37,932 bases of DNA. It comes from a virus. Positions 16,177-26,664 of this stretch are shown here, piece by piece. The notes beneath the pieces are model-generated. The model worked only from the letters and a program-made list of their open reading frames with translations. It was not told the DNA's origin and ran no database searches. Where the stretch lies: positions 1 to 37,932 of the IMG/VR virus record IMGVR_UViG_3300032294_000991; one strand, written 5' to 3'. Made by a program: the position numbers and the translations under genes. Positions within the stretch are counted from its first letter, which is position 1, and each line of letters begins with the position of its first letter.

Positions 16177-19100
16177 CTAGTTAAGCCTTTTTAGTGTTAA
16201 TGTAGTGCTTAGCCCATTACTAAAGCTATGTGATACGGCTGTTACTATGTTTCTTTGATTTTCTATACCGTTTAAATCATAAGAAAGAGTAACATAGTCT
16301 CCTACCTGTATTAGTGGGTTTCCAAAAATATTTAAAGACGTAGTTGTAGAAAAACCATCTATTCCCATTTCAACTATTTTAAGCATTTTATTTGCAGCAG
16401 ATTTTGACTGTATCCACTCTGAATCAAGCTGCACTGCCTCACTCATATTTGATTGGTCAATTACTACTTCTAGTATCTCAGGGTCTGAGGGTGCTACAAT
16501 TTCGTGCGTCCAAAGATTTAAGTTTACTGTAACTCTAACAACTTCGTCAGATTCTTTTGTTAAAAGAACCATGTGTGGCGAGCTATTAGCTATAGCCATT
16601 CTTGCTCTAAACCCTGTGTTTAGAGGTGTGGAATAAGATAAAGAGTCTTCTGTTACCAACTTTTTTTGTTTGTATTGTTGCTGTTCTTTTGTATTGCCTG
16701 GAAAATAAGACATCATATATTCAATAGGAAATACGTCAACAGATACTGCTGCTGGAGTTGAATACTGTACATCATAATAGTTAATTCCAGAAATTTCTGG
16801 TGTTGTTTGCATTAGATATGTTTGAGAGTTTGAGTATAGTGGTTGCTTTTGAACAAGACCATTTAAAAATTCTCTATCTTGATAAAAGTAGCTGGTGCTT
16901 CTCTCAAATAGTGGTTTTTCTGTGGCGTGTATCTCTCTAAGGTTTGCAACTGAATAAGCAAAAACAGGCGTTGGATAAGATACGCCTGGAAGTTCTACTG
17001 GAGAAACAGAAGCATAAAAACCAAAGCTTTTTGATTCTTCATATAGATTTGGAACAGTTGGTTTTTGTCTAATTCCAGTTGTTGTATTAATATTAGTTGT
17101 ATTCCAATCAGCAAGGCTACTTGATGTATCAGGCACTTGCCATCCTATAATTTCTTTATTATTTAAATAAACATAAACCGCTGTGTTTAAATCAGATGGG
17201 GATCCATTTTCACCATCTGATCCATCGGTTGAATTTAAAACAACTCTTAAATTAAAAAATTCATCAGTAACATAGGTGTATTTTGGCTGACCTTCTACTG
17301 CATCTGGATCAAATTCTAGAATTCTTGGTAGGGTTCTTAAAACATTGTTACATTCTCCAGTAACGTCTGTGTATGCATATACCTGAGACGAATCATAGAT
17401 TGCCATCATGTATGTATATCTTGGTGGATCAAAGAAGGTCTCAGTTCCTGGATTTATTCTACTAATTTTTATTAGCTCAACAAATAGTGGATCTGAGGAT
17501 TCTGAGCTGCTTTGATTGATGTAGAGTCCTGCTGCTGCTACATATTGATCTGGTATGTCAAACTTAACCGAATAAGTTTTATACTCATTGCTTGTTTCAT
17601 ATGATGGACAAACTGCTATTTTTTCTGAACCTTCTGGTCTTAACCCTATTTTAGTTACATTAGGAAGTATGTCGCTGTTATCAGAGTTATTGGTAATAAG
17701 CGTTTTTCCATCACTTGCAGAAAAAACAAAAGAACTGCTGATACTTTTTTCTAGCAAATCCTTACTTGCTAAAGAGGTTACTCTGCTGTGGTCTGCAGGA
17801 ACTGTTCCAAACATTCCACGTTGAACATTAGTTATGTTTCCTGTTGGTTCTACCACTACATCATAGTCATAATTTTGTCCAGAGCTTCCATCACTAGTTC
17901 TAAGACCTATAGTATTTTGCTTAATAAAATTATTAATTTGTGATGCTAGCTCAAGACTATTCTTAATAGAAACAGTAACAGACTTTGTATTGCTGGTATT
18001 TGAAATAGTATATTGCTTATACTCAAAAGACATAATTTCTTTTTCTACTGCAACATATCCATTTGTGTCCATATTAAAGGTATGAAATATATCAAGAAGG
18101 TCGTTGCTATTAATGCTAAGTGTATTAGAATCTTCACTCATGTTATTATCTATATAATTAAAACCAACTGAATCAACAGTCTGTTGTTGCCACACAACAT
18201 CGTTTGATGTAGTATAAATAAAAGCAGGTGAGTTTTTAATATCAATGTTTGTTACATTTTGCAGTGCAGGAGACTGCTTAACCTTTGGTGTTTGATACCT
18301 TAAAGATATTTTTCCTGGTTTTTCTACATTAGATACTGATAAACCACCTTGATCTATGTGTTCTTCTGATATAGCAAGCCCTGTAGATGTGTTAGTTAAA
18401 ATATCATAAAGTCCTAAAAATCTCATAATGCCATACTCATCAATATAGGCACCTATTTGATAAGCTACAAACATTTGATTTAGAGCATCAATGAGAGTAG
18501 TATCTTTTGAGTTGCAATAGTAATAAGCTATATCAAGAGGCTGTGCTTTATTGTTGCATATCTTATGTAATGAGTCATAGTCATAATCTGTAAATCCTGC
18601 TAGATCTAGTATGTTTGTTATAACTTCAAATACCGTTTTTAAATTTGCAACATAGTCTGGGACTGGGCGTGACTGAAGATATCTAGATATATCGTAGCAC
18701 TGAACTGAAACATCTTGAATATCATTTTCTTGCCATGAGTCAGAATAAAATACTCCAGCAGGTATGTATGTGTTTAAACCAACCGATGGAGCAGTATCAA
18801 TTCCAGCATATTCATTAAGGTTAAAGTTAATGTAAAACTTAACGTTTTTTCTTAACATATTAGATAAAACACTTAGTGGGTTTTTACTTTGACTTGAAAA
18901 AATTGGAACTGTTGATCCACCAGATGAACCGTCAGGAACTCTGCTAGGTATTCCTGAAAATGTTATTTTTGCATCATTAGAGTTAATTGATGAGATTGGC
19001 AAAGCAGTATTGTCTGAATCTAAAGACTTGGAAACACTAACATCTTGTACAAAATCTGATAAATCAACTTCAAGCCTTGGTGAAACCTCTATTAGTTGCA

Positions 19101-20343
19101 TTCTGTTTAAATCATTTGTAACTGATGATCCTGAATATAATGCAAACTCTGTATTAATTGATCTTGATATCTGAGTTACTCTAATTTTACTAACTGTTGT
19201 TGTTTTACTAAGAGCACCTGATTCATCAAACTTTGGAGTGTCTGTCCACTTTGTTTTAGTCCAAACTGATCCAGTCCAATATAAAGTGATTAGTCCAACA
19301 TTATAACCATCTGAATTTGCTAACGGGGTTATGGCTGTGCTTCCGTCTACTGTAATTATTGAGTCATTTAGATAAAGATTAAAGGTTGGAACAGTCATAA
19401 GTGTATTAAACTTAATTACAATCTTGTTGGTGGTGATTGCTTTTTCATATATAGCAGAAATGCTTGGCTTATAGCTTGATGACATAGGGTCAGATACAAA
19501 ATATTTGTATGGATTAATATCTGTAGGCAGTGCATTTTTAAGCACTGCGACTGGTGGTGATGAAAGGAAAAAAGAGGGATTCTGAATAATTGGGCTAATT
19601 GGCATATATTTATTACCAAAAAACTTTTTGCCAGATATCGTTGATTCGGTTTCTGACTCTAAAACCTTTGAAGCAATTCTTCTATATCTTGATTCAAATA
19701 AACACTTGACATCTCCAGAAGACACGTATGACTCTCCTGGACGAAAATATGTAAAAACACTGTCTGTTGAAAAAAGTGATCCATTTTTATAATCAAAAAA
19801 TGTTGTCTCATATATTTCTGGCAAAGTAAAAAATATTGTAGGATTTTCTGTTTCTTCAGCAAATCTATTAGCAACTATATTGTAAACAAAAGAAGATATA
19901 GTATCTGAAGATTTTGATCCACCAATGTAGGTTACAATCTTTGTCCATCCCAAGGAGCTTGCCTCTACCTGCTCAGAACCAAACTGTGAGTCTGACCCTT
20001 TAGCATAGGCATTAAGCATGACTGGCATTGAGCTATCTGTTGTTACATATGTAATTATTTTATAGGCTGATCCAGACAGTCCAGATACCGTGTATGCAAC
20101 TGATCCAGTACCGTCAGCCATATCAAAGCTTTTTGTTGTAAAGTTTTCTTTTGCTCCTTCAGCAACGGTATCCACATCAGAAACTGTTATAGGCTCTGAT
20201 GTCCAAGATATATTAGTTCCTGTTCCAGCAGTGGTAAGGTATGGTTGATTAAATAAGTTATTGTTCCATTCAGCAGAAACTACTGGTACTAGTTTAATTG
20301 TATCTGAGTCAGTAAATACAGAGGAGTTTACAGTACTGAGCAT
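16177..20343 (-). CDS. Large tail hub / minor tail protein (Tal-like)
   Basis: 1388 residues, likely the baseplate or tail-tip hub. The region around 530-640 (DVSVQCYDISRYL, VFEVITNILDLAGF, TTLIDALNQMFVAYQIGAYIDEYGIMRF) follows the pattern of phage hub domains related to gp27/Tal. The extreme C-terminus, IFGNPLIQVGDYVTLSYDLNG then VSHSFSNGLSTTLTLKRLN, is the closing hub barrel (NP-x-I-x-x-GD ... HSF-x-x-G-x-x-T-x-L). Between these, around 860-1030, is a segment (YSVKFDIPDQYVAAAGLYI ... AVYVYLNNKEIIGWQVPD) that resembles a concanavalin/LamG-type beta sandwich insertion. No catalytic peptidoglycan hydrolase motif is recognised. Start ATG overlaps the upstream stop as TAATG, with GGAGA before it. 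Confidence 0.85.
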   Translation of the reverse strand: MLSTVNSSVFTDSDTIKLVPVVSAEWNNNLFNQPYLTTAGTGTNISWTSEPITVSDVDTVAEGAKENFTTKSFDMADGTGSVAYTVSGLSGSAYKIITYVTTDSSMPVMLNAYAKGSDSQFGSEQVEASSLGWTKIVTYIGGSKSSDTISSFVYNIVANRFAEETENPTIFFTLPEIYETTFFDYKNGSLFSTDSVFTYFRPGESYVSSGDVKCLFESRYRRIASKVLESETESTISGKKFFGNKYMPISPIIQNPSFFLSSPPVAVLKNALPTDINPYKYFVSDPMSSSYKPSISAIYEKAITTNKIVIKFNTLMTVPTFNLYLNDSIITVDGSTAITPLANSDGYNVGLITLYWTGSVWTKTKWTDTPKFDESGALSKTTTVSKIRVTQISRSINTEFALYSGSSVTNDLNRMQLIEVSPRLEVDLSDFVQDVSVSKSLDSDNTALPISSINSNDAKITFSGIPSRVPDGSSGGSTVPIFSSQSKNPLSVLSNMLRKNVKFYINFNLNEYAGIDTAPSVGLNTYIPAGVFYSDSWQENDIQDVSVQCYDISRYLQSRPVPDYVANLKTVFEVITNILDLAGFTDYDYDSLHKICNNKAQPLDIAYYYCNSKDTTLIDALNQMFVAYQIGAYIDEYGIMRFLGLYDILTNTSTGLAISEEHIDQGGLSVSNVEKPGKISLRYQTPKVKQSPALQNVTNIDIKNSPAFIYTTSNDVVWQQQTVDSVGFNYIDNNMSEDSNTLSINSNDLLDIFHTFNMDTNGYVAVEKEIMSFEYKQYTISNTSNTKSVTVSIKNSLELASQINNFIKQNTIGLRTSDGSSGQNYDYDVVVEPTGNITNVQRGMFGTVPADHSRVTSLASKDLLEKSISSSFVFSASDGKTLITNNSDNSDILPNVTKIGLRPEGSEKIAVCPSYETSNEYKTYSVKFDIPDQYVAAAGLYINQSSSESSDPLFVELIKISRINPGTETFFDPPRYTYMMAIYDSSQVYAYTDVTGECNNVLRTLPRILEFDPDAVEGQPKYTYVTDEFFNLRVVLNSTDGSDGENGSPSDLNTAVYVYLNNKEIIGWQVPDTSSSLADWNTTNINTTTGIRQKPTVPNLYEESKSFGFYASVSPVELPGVSYPTPVFAYSVANLREIHATEKPLFERSTSYFYQDREFLNGLVQKQPLYSNSQTYLMQTTPEISGINYYDVQYSTPAAVSVDVFPIEYMMSYFPGNTKEQQQYKQKKLVTEDSLSYSTPLNTGFRARMAIANSSPHMVLLTKESDEVVRVTVNLNLWTHEIVAPSDPEILEVVIDQSNMSEAVQLDSEWIQSKSAANKMLKIVEMGIDGFSTTTSLNIFGNPLIQVGDYVTLSYDLNGIENQRNIVTAVSHSFSNGLSTTLTLKRLN

Positions 20344-20882
20344 TATATCTCCGTAAACTCAATACTCATATCAACATAGTCTGATAGCTTTGTTCTATTA
20401 ATAATTGTTTTAGAAAAGTTGTTCATATACACACCGTTGTAAAATTTAAAACCAGCTTGTGATGTAACAAATGTTCCAGTTGGTACAGATCCAAAAAGTG
20501 GATCCTGATTAATGATTGGTGTGCCAAGAGCTGAGTCAAGACCTGAAGTAACCAGCTTTAGGTAAATTGGCAATCCAGCATTGGACTGGTAAAATGATTC
20601 AATCCAAGCAGTGCTCAAAAATCCATCTGCAGTCTCAGACTGTCTTGATGGAACGTATTTCCATGAAACAGATATGTTGTTTTTTTGAGCAACAATATAC
20701 TTTCTCATTTTACCATTTGCCATGCGTGACTGTGACTCAATTATTTCCGTAGAAATACTGATTGGCTCTCTGTTGTGATCAGTTAGCTTATACCAAACCA
20801 TTAGTGCTGGATCTGTAGTTTTTTCACCAAGAGCAGTTTGTCCTAAAGATACTTGTATACCTGCATCAATTAAATATGCCAT
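20343..20882 (-). CDS. Distal tail / minor tail protein
   Basis: 179 residues, immediately after the tape measure and coupled on both sides by TAATG overlaps, the usual position of a distal tail (Dit-like) protein linking the tube to the hub. Beta-rich with VWYKLTDHNREPISISTEIIES, RMANGKMRKYIVAQKNNISVSW near the start and DYVDMSIEFTEI at the end. These segments resemble tube-like beta sandwich proteins with a tail-fold rim. AGGA at suitable spacing precedes the ATG. Exact Dit homology cannot be shown by eye, so the role rests on order and size. Confidence 0.8.
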   Translation of the reverse strand: MAYLIDAGIQVSLGQTALGEKTTDPALMVWYKLTDHNREPISISTEIIESQSRMANGKMRKYIVAQKNNISVSWKYVPSRQSETADGFLSTAWIESFYQSNAGLPIYLKLVTSGLDSALGTPIINQDPLFGSVPTGTFVTSQAGFKFYNGVYMNNFSKTIINRTKLSDYVDMSIEFTEI

Positions 20883-23800
20883 TAGAAGTTAATCCTATTA
20901 CTCTTATTATTTTTATCAAGCTCAACCTTAAGTTGTTTAATAACATAGTCGCCAACTACCTTTGGATCTGATGCATTAGATGTAATAGGCATATTTATAT
21001 TATACACTGTACCGCCAGAGTTTGTGTCAATACTTGCAGTTCCATTATTAACTGCATTCATTGCGCTTATACCATATTGATCAACTGATGCAGCCTTAAC
21101 AATATATTCTCCGTTGGATACATAAAGCTGTGGAAGTCCACCAGACTCAAATCTGCCAGCAAACCTAGCAGAAATAGAATCAGATCGTTTTGTTCCAGGA
21201 CCCTTTATAAGCCCTCCGTTGGCCTTCTTAACTACTTTCTTAGATATCTTTGGAAGTTGTGCCTTCTCTGACTTAGTTAGCTTAGCACCATCCTGAATCT
21301 CTTTTTTACGTGCCGTTAATTTATCAATTGGCTCTTCCATAAGATTTAACTGGGTTTGTCTATCAAACTCTTGTTGAGCCTGAACAGACTGTCTTGTAAG
21401 CATTGCTGCTTGAATAAAGTTACCAGTCAGCTTTGCAGTTGTTGCTTGGGAAGCAAGGTCTTCTAGCTTGTTGATTAAATCTAGTTCTCTTTGAATTTCA
21501 TCATTAGCCTTTTTCTGAGCTTCTTGCTTTGCCTTCAAAGCATCAATTTGCTTGTCTAATATCTTTAGATATCTTTCTTCATCTGTAAGCTTTTTTCCAC
21601 CAGATCCATCATCACTTAAACTCTTGAATGGATTTGTACTTGTTCCTCCAACTGAGCCTTTGAGCAAATCATCTTGAAACTTTTTAGCTCTTGCATTAAC
21701 TTCAGCTAAGGCTTTGTTCCAAGAATTTTGTGCTTCATTGATTACTCTTGCGCCTTCTGGTCCCCAAACTTGAGGGCTGTTAAGTGTTTTAAATGCACTT
21801 GCTAATGTTAGTGCAGCACCTGCTAAACCTAATGACTGTGCCTGAAGAATCTTCATTCTTGCTCCAGTATCAGTTATGCCATCTGCTGCTTTTTGTAAAT
21901 CCTTTGGCAAAGTTTTAAATATTTCATTTAATAGAATAACTTGCTCTGGCTTTGGCATTGTTGCAATTGATGAATTTAGTCTTGCAAAACCTTGAGCAAA
22001 CTGATCTGCAGATATAACTCCAGCTTCTAGCTGTCCTCTTAAACCATTTATAAAGCCAGTTGCAGCATCAGTAGCCAGCTTAAGATTAACCTTTGCTTCT
22101 TCAGATGTTTTGGTTACTACTCCGCCAACCCACTTATTCAGCTTATTGTCACGATACATCATGCTATCATATACTTGAGTAATTCCAGAGTCTAACTCTT
22201 TTAGAATAACTCCAAAATTCTTATCAAAATTCAATACACCTTCATCTGTTGAAAGATCCACATTAGCAAAGTTAAACTTAAAGTCAGTTTTTCCAGATTC
22301 TTCTTGCAATGCCTTGATTATTAAGTCAATTTGCTCCTTAGCAAAGCCTGAGCCACGAAGCTGCATTGCAATAGAATCAAAAACTAGCTTAGCTTGAGCA
22401 TCTGTTCCCTTCCTTAAAGAAGCAATATCATTTTTAAAGTCTTTTTGGAAATTCTTATCTTTTTGCAATGTATCAATTGCATCCTGCTCTTGTGCGGTTG
22501 CTCCAGTTGTAGATACAGCATTATCTCTAGATAAGAAGTCAAGCTTTTTAGGAACTATACCAAAGAAGTCTCCAAGAGTCTTTAACTTCTTTTCAGATAC
22601 TAATGCAGCATCTCCAAGACCTTCAATAGCAACACGTTCACGCTCTTTTGCTGCATTAAGAAGTTTAATTATTCCAACTGTTGCTCCAAATCCTAAAGCT
22701 ACTAGCTTCAGTGGTCCTGGTAGCAGACCTAATACCATTTTTAGTGCTTGAAATCCAAATACCGCTGGCATAATCTTTTGTGCAAGCTCTCCCATTTTGC
22801 CAGGTAAGAATGCGGCTGCTATCATTGCAGAGTTTCCTGCCATACCAACTGCTGCTCCACGTCCTGCAAACTTTGACCCAACCTTGCCTACTGCACCCTT
22901 TGCTTTTGACATTCTAGACTGTTTTTCAGGAGTTGTCATTGGAAGGAATACTGTTCCAGCTGGTGCATTTGGACCAATACCAGCAGGTCCTTGTTTTCTA
23001 GACGCTTTTCCAGACTTTGTTCCAGAAACAACAGCGTCTCCAAGTACTTGTCCTGCTTTATTAGCATCTTTCTTTTTAGACTTTACACCATCTGCTAAAC
23101 TTTTTCCTGCATTAGCTCCTGCGTCGCTCATCTCTTTGGATGGAGATGAAATACGAAGAGCTGATCTTGCACCACTAATAAGTGCGGATGTAGCTGCTTC
23201 AACCAAACTTTTTCCTTTAAGTGCAAAGTCCTTTGCTATTAAGGCTGATATCTGAACAGCACCACGGCCACCGTAAGCTGCTTGTCTTTCTCCTGCTTTT
23301 TGATTTAAGAAGCTAACCCTGTTTGAGCTTCTTGGTCTTCCAGTAGCAGTATCTCTAGCAACTCCTCCGCCAGTTCCTGAAGGTGCAACAACAAACTCAC
23401 CAGTTCCAGATTTTATCATAGCTGCCAAATATTTACGCTTTGCTTCTAAGATTTGTTTTTCTGTTGTTACTCCAGACTTTTTAAGAGTTTCTAATTCAGC
23501 ATCTACCTTTGCAATTCTTTGATCAGCAATAATGCCTGCTTGCTCTACAGTAATTCTCTTGCCATCAATTTTAATTCTGGCATCTGCTAACAAGCCTTCA
23601 GTAATTGCTTGTTTAGCGTTTGTCCTCATATAATCAATTCTTGATTTGGTTGCATTATTTGAATCTTGTAACAAGGCTCTTGCAGTAGCACCTTCTCTAG
23701 ATAACTGTTCAAGCTCCACTGTGTGTTTTTGTGTTGAAGCCTTGTTTTCTTTTAAAGCTACAGCTGCTTGATCTCCTGCTTCAGCCAAAGCATCTAGTGT

Positions 23801-26275
23801 AAAAGGCTCTCCCTTAACACCAATTGCATTAAACATTGTATTTCTTGAACCTGTGCCAAGAGTTGTTGTACCACCAAAAGATCTTCCACCAGCTAGTACA
23901 GCATTATCATCTTTAACTGAACCAATTAACTCTTCTTGACTCTTTACTAAATCATATCCTTCACCATCTACTTTATTCGTAAGCTTAAGTACTGTTGTTG
24001 AAAATCCTTTTAGCTCATCTCCAACTAATCTAATTGTTCTTGCAAGTTCGCTTGGTGCTGTAACATCAAAGTGAGATGCTACTGCAGATGTAGAAGTGTT
24101 TGTAACAAATCTAGAGCCTAAACCTTCTGCATATCCAGGTATATTATCAGCAATCATTCCATTAATAAGACCAGCGTACTTCTTGCTCATCTTGGTTGGA
24201 ATTACTGTTTCTCCAGGCATTAGTAATGCTAGCTCTGAGTCTTGATTTCCTGTACCGCCAACTACAGCAGGCTTACCCTTTGCTCTCTTCTTAATTGGAC
24301 CACGGCTTATAGGCATAGCTGTTGGCATAAAGTTTCTTTGTGCTGCAATTGCTCTAGTGTATGCATTGGTTAATTTATCTACTGATGTTGCTTCTGCAGT
24401 AAATGTTTGTGCAAGTGTTCTATGAACCTGATCAAGTGAGGCTGCAACTGCTGCTGCATTTCTCTGCTCAAGTGTCATGTACTCAACTTGAGTTCCAAGG
24501 GTTGCAGATGACTGTCCAGTTTTATTAAACAAGCTCTTCATTACTGTAAAGCCCTTAATTATGTTAGCAATACCATTAGCCAGCAAACCAAATGTCATCA
24601 ACAAAATTGGTCCTAGTCCAGCAATTGCTGTTGTTGCAATAACTATTGCTCTTTTTGTTCCGTCTCCAAGATTATTAAATCTATCTAATATATTTGAAAC
24701 AAACTCAGCAATTGGTGTTACTGCCTTTAAGAACTCTTCACCTACTGGAACTAATGAAAGTTTTAGATTTTCAACAGCACCTTTAAATTTGTTCATGGCA
24801 GACTCTGAGGTCATACCTAATTCTTTTTCAGATAGTGATGCTAGTTCTTGAACAGAGGCACCAGCTAGGTCAAGGACACGTGCTGCCTGTGTACCATCTT
24901 TAGTAACGTTTGCAAAAAGTGTAGATAAACGAGCAAACTGGAATTTTCCAAACATTTGCTCAATAACCTGAGCTCTATTAAGAGGATCAAGCTGATTTAA
25001 AGCTGTCGCAAACTCAACAACAGTTGCTTTAAGATTTCCTCTATTATCTTCTACAATCTTTTTTGCATTGATTCCAAAACTTAAAAGCATGTCGTTTGCT
25101 TTTCCAGTTGGATTAATCAAAGATCCAAGACCAGACTTTAGTGCGTTAGCTCCTTCTGATGCGTTGATTCCACCTTCTTTCATTGCAGTCATAAGGAATG
25201 CTAAATCTTTTAGGTCTCCACCAAGCTGTTGAACAACTGGAGCTGCTTTTGGAATTGCAGTTGACATGTCATCAAGAGACAGCACAGTCTGGTTTTCTAC
25301 TGCGTTAAGGAAATCAATTGATTCTGCAAGCTTTTCAGAAGACATTGAGAAAGCATTTTGTAGGGAAATTGTTGTTTCAAGAGCCTTTTGACTATCTACT
25401 TGTCCTAGAATAGAAAGCTTGGTTGCTGCAGTTGTTTGTCTCTGAAGATCTAGACCTTGAAAACCTGCTGCTGCTGCTTCTGCTGCAAGTCCAACTGTTT
25501 GAGAAACAGCAACACCATACTTAGTAAACTGCTTTCCAAGCTCTGTAATTCCATCTAGTGCTGCTTGTGTTTCTGATGCTGGTGTGAATAAATCTCCGTA
25601 TACCTTTTTAAAACGAATAGCTTGTGTTTCCATATCCATAAAAGTTTTTGATGCTGCTGCACCAACACTAATTAGTGGAAGTGTAAAACCAACCATAAGC
25701 TGACGACCAGCCCATTGTGTATTTTTACCAAAGTTAAGTAGGTTTGTAGAACCTTGCTTTAAAAGTTGATTAAGTAATGCTTGCTTTTCAGAAGCAATCA
25801 TTGTCTTTGTTGCAAGATCATTCATATCCAAAGATAGTGGTCTTACAGCAATTGCCTTCATTGCACCGTTTGCATCACGGCCCATCTTGATATATTGCGT
25901 TTGAAGGTCTTTTACATTTTCTCTAGCAACTTTATTTATTGTATCAAATTCAGACTTAAATAATCTACCAAAAGTTTTTGACGCTCCACCAGCATATCTA
26001 AAGTATTCTCCAAGTGAGAACTTATTCTTCTCTAGAGAGTTTGTAAAAGATTCAGTGGTTGTTCTTATTGTTTTCATCTGGGCAGAGAATTTGCCCGTAG
26101 CATTAATTGAGTTAATTAAGCCTTGCTGTAATTGGCCAGTAACTGCGTTAGCTGCAGCACCGCCCTTTGCCATTGATGTGTGAAAGGCTGATATCTGTCT
26201 CTGTAAGTTTTTGATATTAGCCAGTGCTTCAGCAGTATCAATACTTACCTTAATATTGGACTGAGCATCAGCCAT
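20882..26275 (-). CDS. Tape measure protein
   Basis: 1797 residues; sets tail length and passes through the tail tube, probably reaching the host membrane at infection. The N-terminal 200 residues are helical. About residues 215-400 match the TP901-type tape measure core (AAAGFQGLDLQRQTTAATKL, LDDMSTAIPKAAPVVQQLGG, AMKEGGINASEGANALKSG). Hydrophobic segments lie at about 545-575 and 1140-1205. A coiled-coil stretch is near 1600-1680 (KILDKQIDALKAKQEAQKK). The C-terminus has the common ending GGLPQLYVSNGEYIVKAASV. No lysozyme or peptidase motif is recognised. AAAGAGGTG precedes the ATG. Predicted tail length is about 270 nm at 0.15 nm per residue. Confidence 0.97.
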   Translation of the reverse strand: MADAQSNIKVSIDTAEALANIKNLQRQISAFHTSMAKGGAAANAVTGQLQQGLINSINATGKFSAQMKTIRTTTESFTNSLEKNKFSLGEYFRYAGGASKTFGRLFKSEFDTINKVARENVKDLQTQYIKMGRDANGAMKAIAVRPLSLDMNDLATKTMIASEKQALLNQLLKQGSTNLLNFGKNTQWAGRQLMVGFTLPLISVGAAASKTFMDMETQAIRFKKVYGDLFTPASETQAALDGITELGKQFTKYGVAVSQTVGLAAEAAAAGFQGLDLQRQTTAATKLSILGQVDSQKALETTISLQNAFSMSSEKLAESIDFLNAVENQTVLSLDDMSTAIPKAAPVVQQLGGDLKDLAFLMTAMKEGGINASEGANALKSGLGSLINPTGKANDMLLSFGINAKKIVEDNRGNLKATVVEFATALNQLDPLNRAQVIEQMFGKFQFARLSTLFANVTKDGTQAARVLDLAGASVQELASLSEKELGMTSESAMNKFKGAVENLKLSLVPVGEEFLKAVTPIAEFVSNILDRFNNLGDGTKRAIVIATTAIAGLGPILLMTFGLLANGIANIIKGFTVMKSLFNKTGQSSATLGTQVEYMTLEQRNAAAVAASLDQVHRTLAQTFTAEATSVDKLTNAYTRAIAAQRNFMPTAMPISRGPIKKRAKGKPAVVGGTGNQDSELALLMPGETVIPTKMSKKYAGLINGMIADNIPGYAEGLGSRFVTNTSTSAVASHFDVTAPSELARTIRLVGDELKGFSTTVLKLTNKVDGEGYDLVKSQEELIGSVKDDNAVLAGGRSFGGTTTLGTGSRNTMFNAIGVKGEPFTLDALAEAGDQAAVALKENKASTQKHTVELEQLSREGATARALLQDSNNATKSRIDYMRTNAKQAITEGLLADARIKIDGKRITVEQAGIIADQRIAKVDAELETLKKSGVTTEKQILEAKRKYLAAMIKSGTGEFVVAPSGTGGGVARDTATGRPRSSNRVSFLNQKAGERQAAYGGRGAVQISALIAKDFALKGKSLVEAATSALISGARSALRISSPSKEMSDAGANAGKSLADGVKSKKKDANKAGQVLGDAVVSGTKSGKASRKQGPAGIGPNAPAGTVFLPMTTPEKQSRMSKAKGAVGKVGSKFAGRGAAVGMAGNSAMIAAAFLPGKMGELAQKIMPAVFGFQALKMVLGLLPGPLKLVALGFGATVGIIKLLNAAKERERVAIEGLGDAALVSEKKLKTLGDFFGIVPKKLDFLSRDNAVSTTGATAQEQDAIDTLQKDKNFQKDFKNDIASLRKGTDAQAKLVFDSIAMQLRGSGFAKEQIDLIIKALQEESGKTDFKFNFANVDLSTDEGVLNFDKNFGVILKELDSGITQVYDSMMYRDNKLNKWVGGVVTKTSEEAKVNLKLATDAATGFINGLRGQLEAGVISADQFAQGFARLNSSIATMPKPEQVILLNEIFKTLPKDLQKAADGITDTGARMKILQAQSLGLAGAALTLASAFKTLNSPQVWGPEGARVINEAQNSWNKALAEVNARAKKFQDDLLKGSVGGTSTNPFKSLSDDGSGGKKLTDEERYLKILDKQIDALKAKQEAQKKANDEIQRELDLINKLEDLASQATTAKLTGNFIQAAMLTRQSVQAQQEFDRQTQLNLMEEPIDKLTARKKEIQDGAKLTKSEKAQLPKISKKVVKKANGGLIKGPGTKRSDSISARFAGRFESGGLPQLYVSNGEYIVKAASVDQYGISAMNAVNNGTASIDTNSGGTVYNINMPITSNASDPKVVGDYVIKQLKVELDKNNKSNRINF

Positions 26276-26299
26276 TCACTACACCTCTTTATTTAATTA

Positions 26300-26629
26300 T
26301 TACTCATCTGCATTGCTGCTAAAAAGTGTTGCTGCTTCAGAAAGTGGAACTCCTGATGCTACTTCAACAATCTTATACACAGTTGGCAAATCAATATTTT
26401 CTTCCAGAGCAGTAATATCTGCTGCTAGCTCTGGCTTGTATTGTTCCATTGCGATTAGTACACATTCCATAAGTAGATTAATTGACTTCTCATTGTCATC
26501 TACTACCTCTGCAATACCCTCAAACTTTTTCATAAACTTTCGTAAAAGTGAAATCTTAAGCGGTCTTAGAGTAATTTCTGTACCATCAATTAGCTTAATC
26601 TGTTGTGATTCATAAACAGTTGTTGCCAT
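26300..26629 (-). CDS. Short tail assembly chaperone
   Basis: 109 residues, the G-like chaperone that coats the tape measure during tail assembly. Its N-terminal 95 residues are plainly homologous to the first 95 of the long gene upstream (shared elements DGTEI, PLKI, LR-x-FM, LL-x-EC, IAM-x-QY, NIDLPTV); about half of the positions look identical. It ends after a short unique tail (LSEAATLFSSNADE). It has a strong Shine-Dalgarno (GGGAGGG, 26636-26642) and an extended -10 motif upstream (26656-26664), so it may be made in larger amounts than the long form. It sits directly before the tape measure gene, the standard place for these chaperones. Confidence 0.88.
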   Translation of the reverse strand: MATTVYESQQIKLIDGTEITLRPLKISLLRKFMKKFEGIAEVVDDNEKSINLLMECVLIAMEQYKPELAADITALEENIDLPTVYKIVEVASGVPLSEAATLFSSNADE

Positions 26630-26655
26630 GTTGATCCCTCCCTAGGTTTGTATCA

Positions 26656-26664
26656 ATTATACCA
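26656..26664 (-). promoter_or_regulatory. Extended -10 motif, short chaperone gene
   Basis: Minus strand TGGTATAAT. It contains the TAA stop of the long chaperone and lies 26 bases before the short chaperone ATG. It could raise short over long chaperone and drive the tape measure gene. Confidence 0.5.

Noticed and set aside
20882-26275. Lysozyme or peptidase domain in the tape measure protein
   Set aside because: No catalytic motif recognised; hydrophobic segments fit membrane insertion instead.
26300-26345. Possible slippery run (CTTTTTAG) near the end of the short chaperone gene
   Set aside because: The codon phase is ACA CTT TTT AGC, which does not allow tandem -1 slippage, and no useful frame follows before the tape measure start. 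The extension already exists in frame in the long gene.
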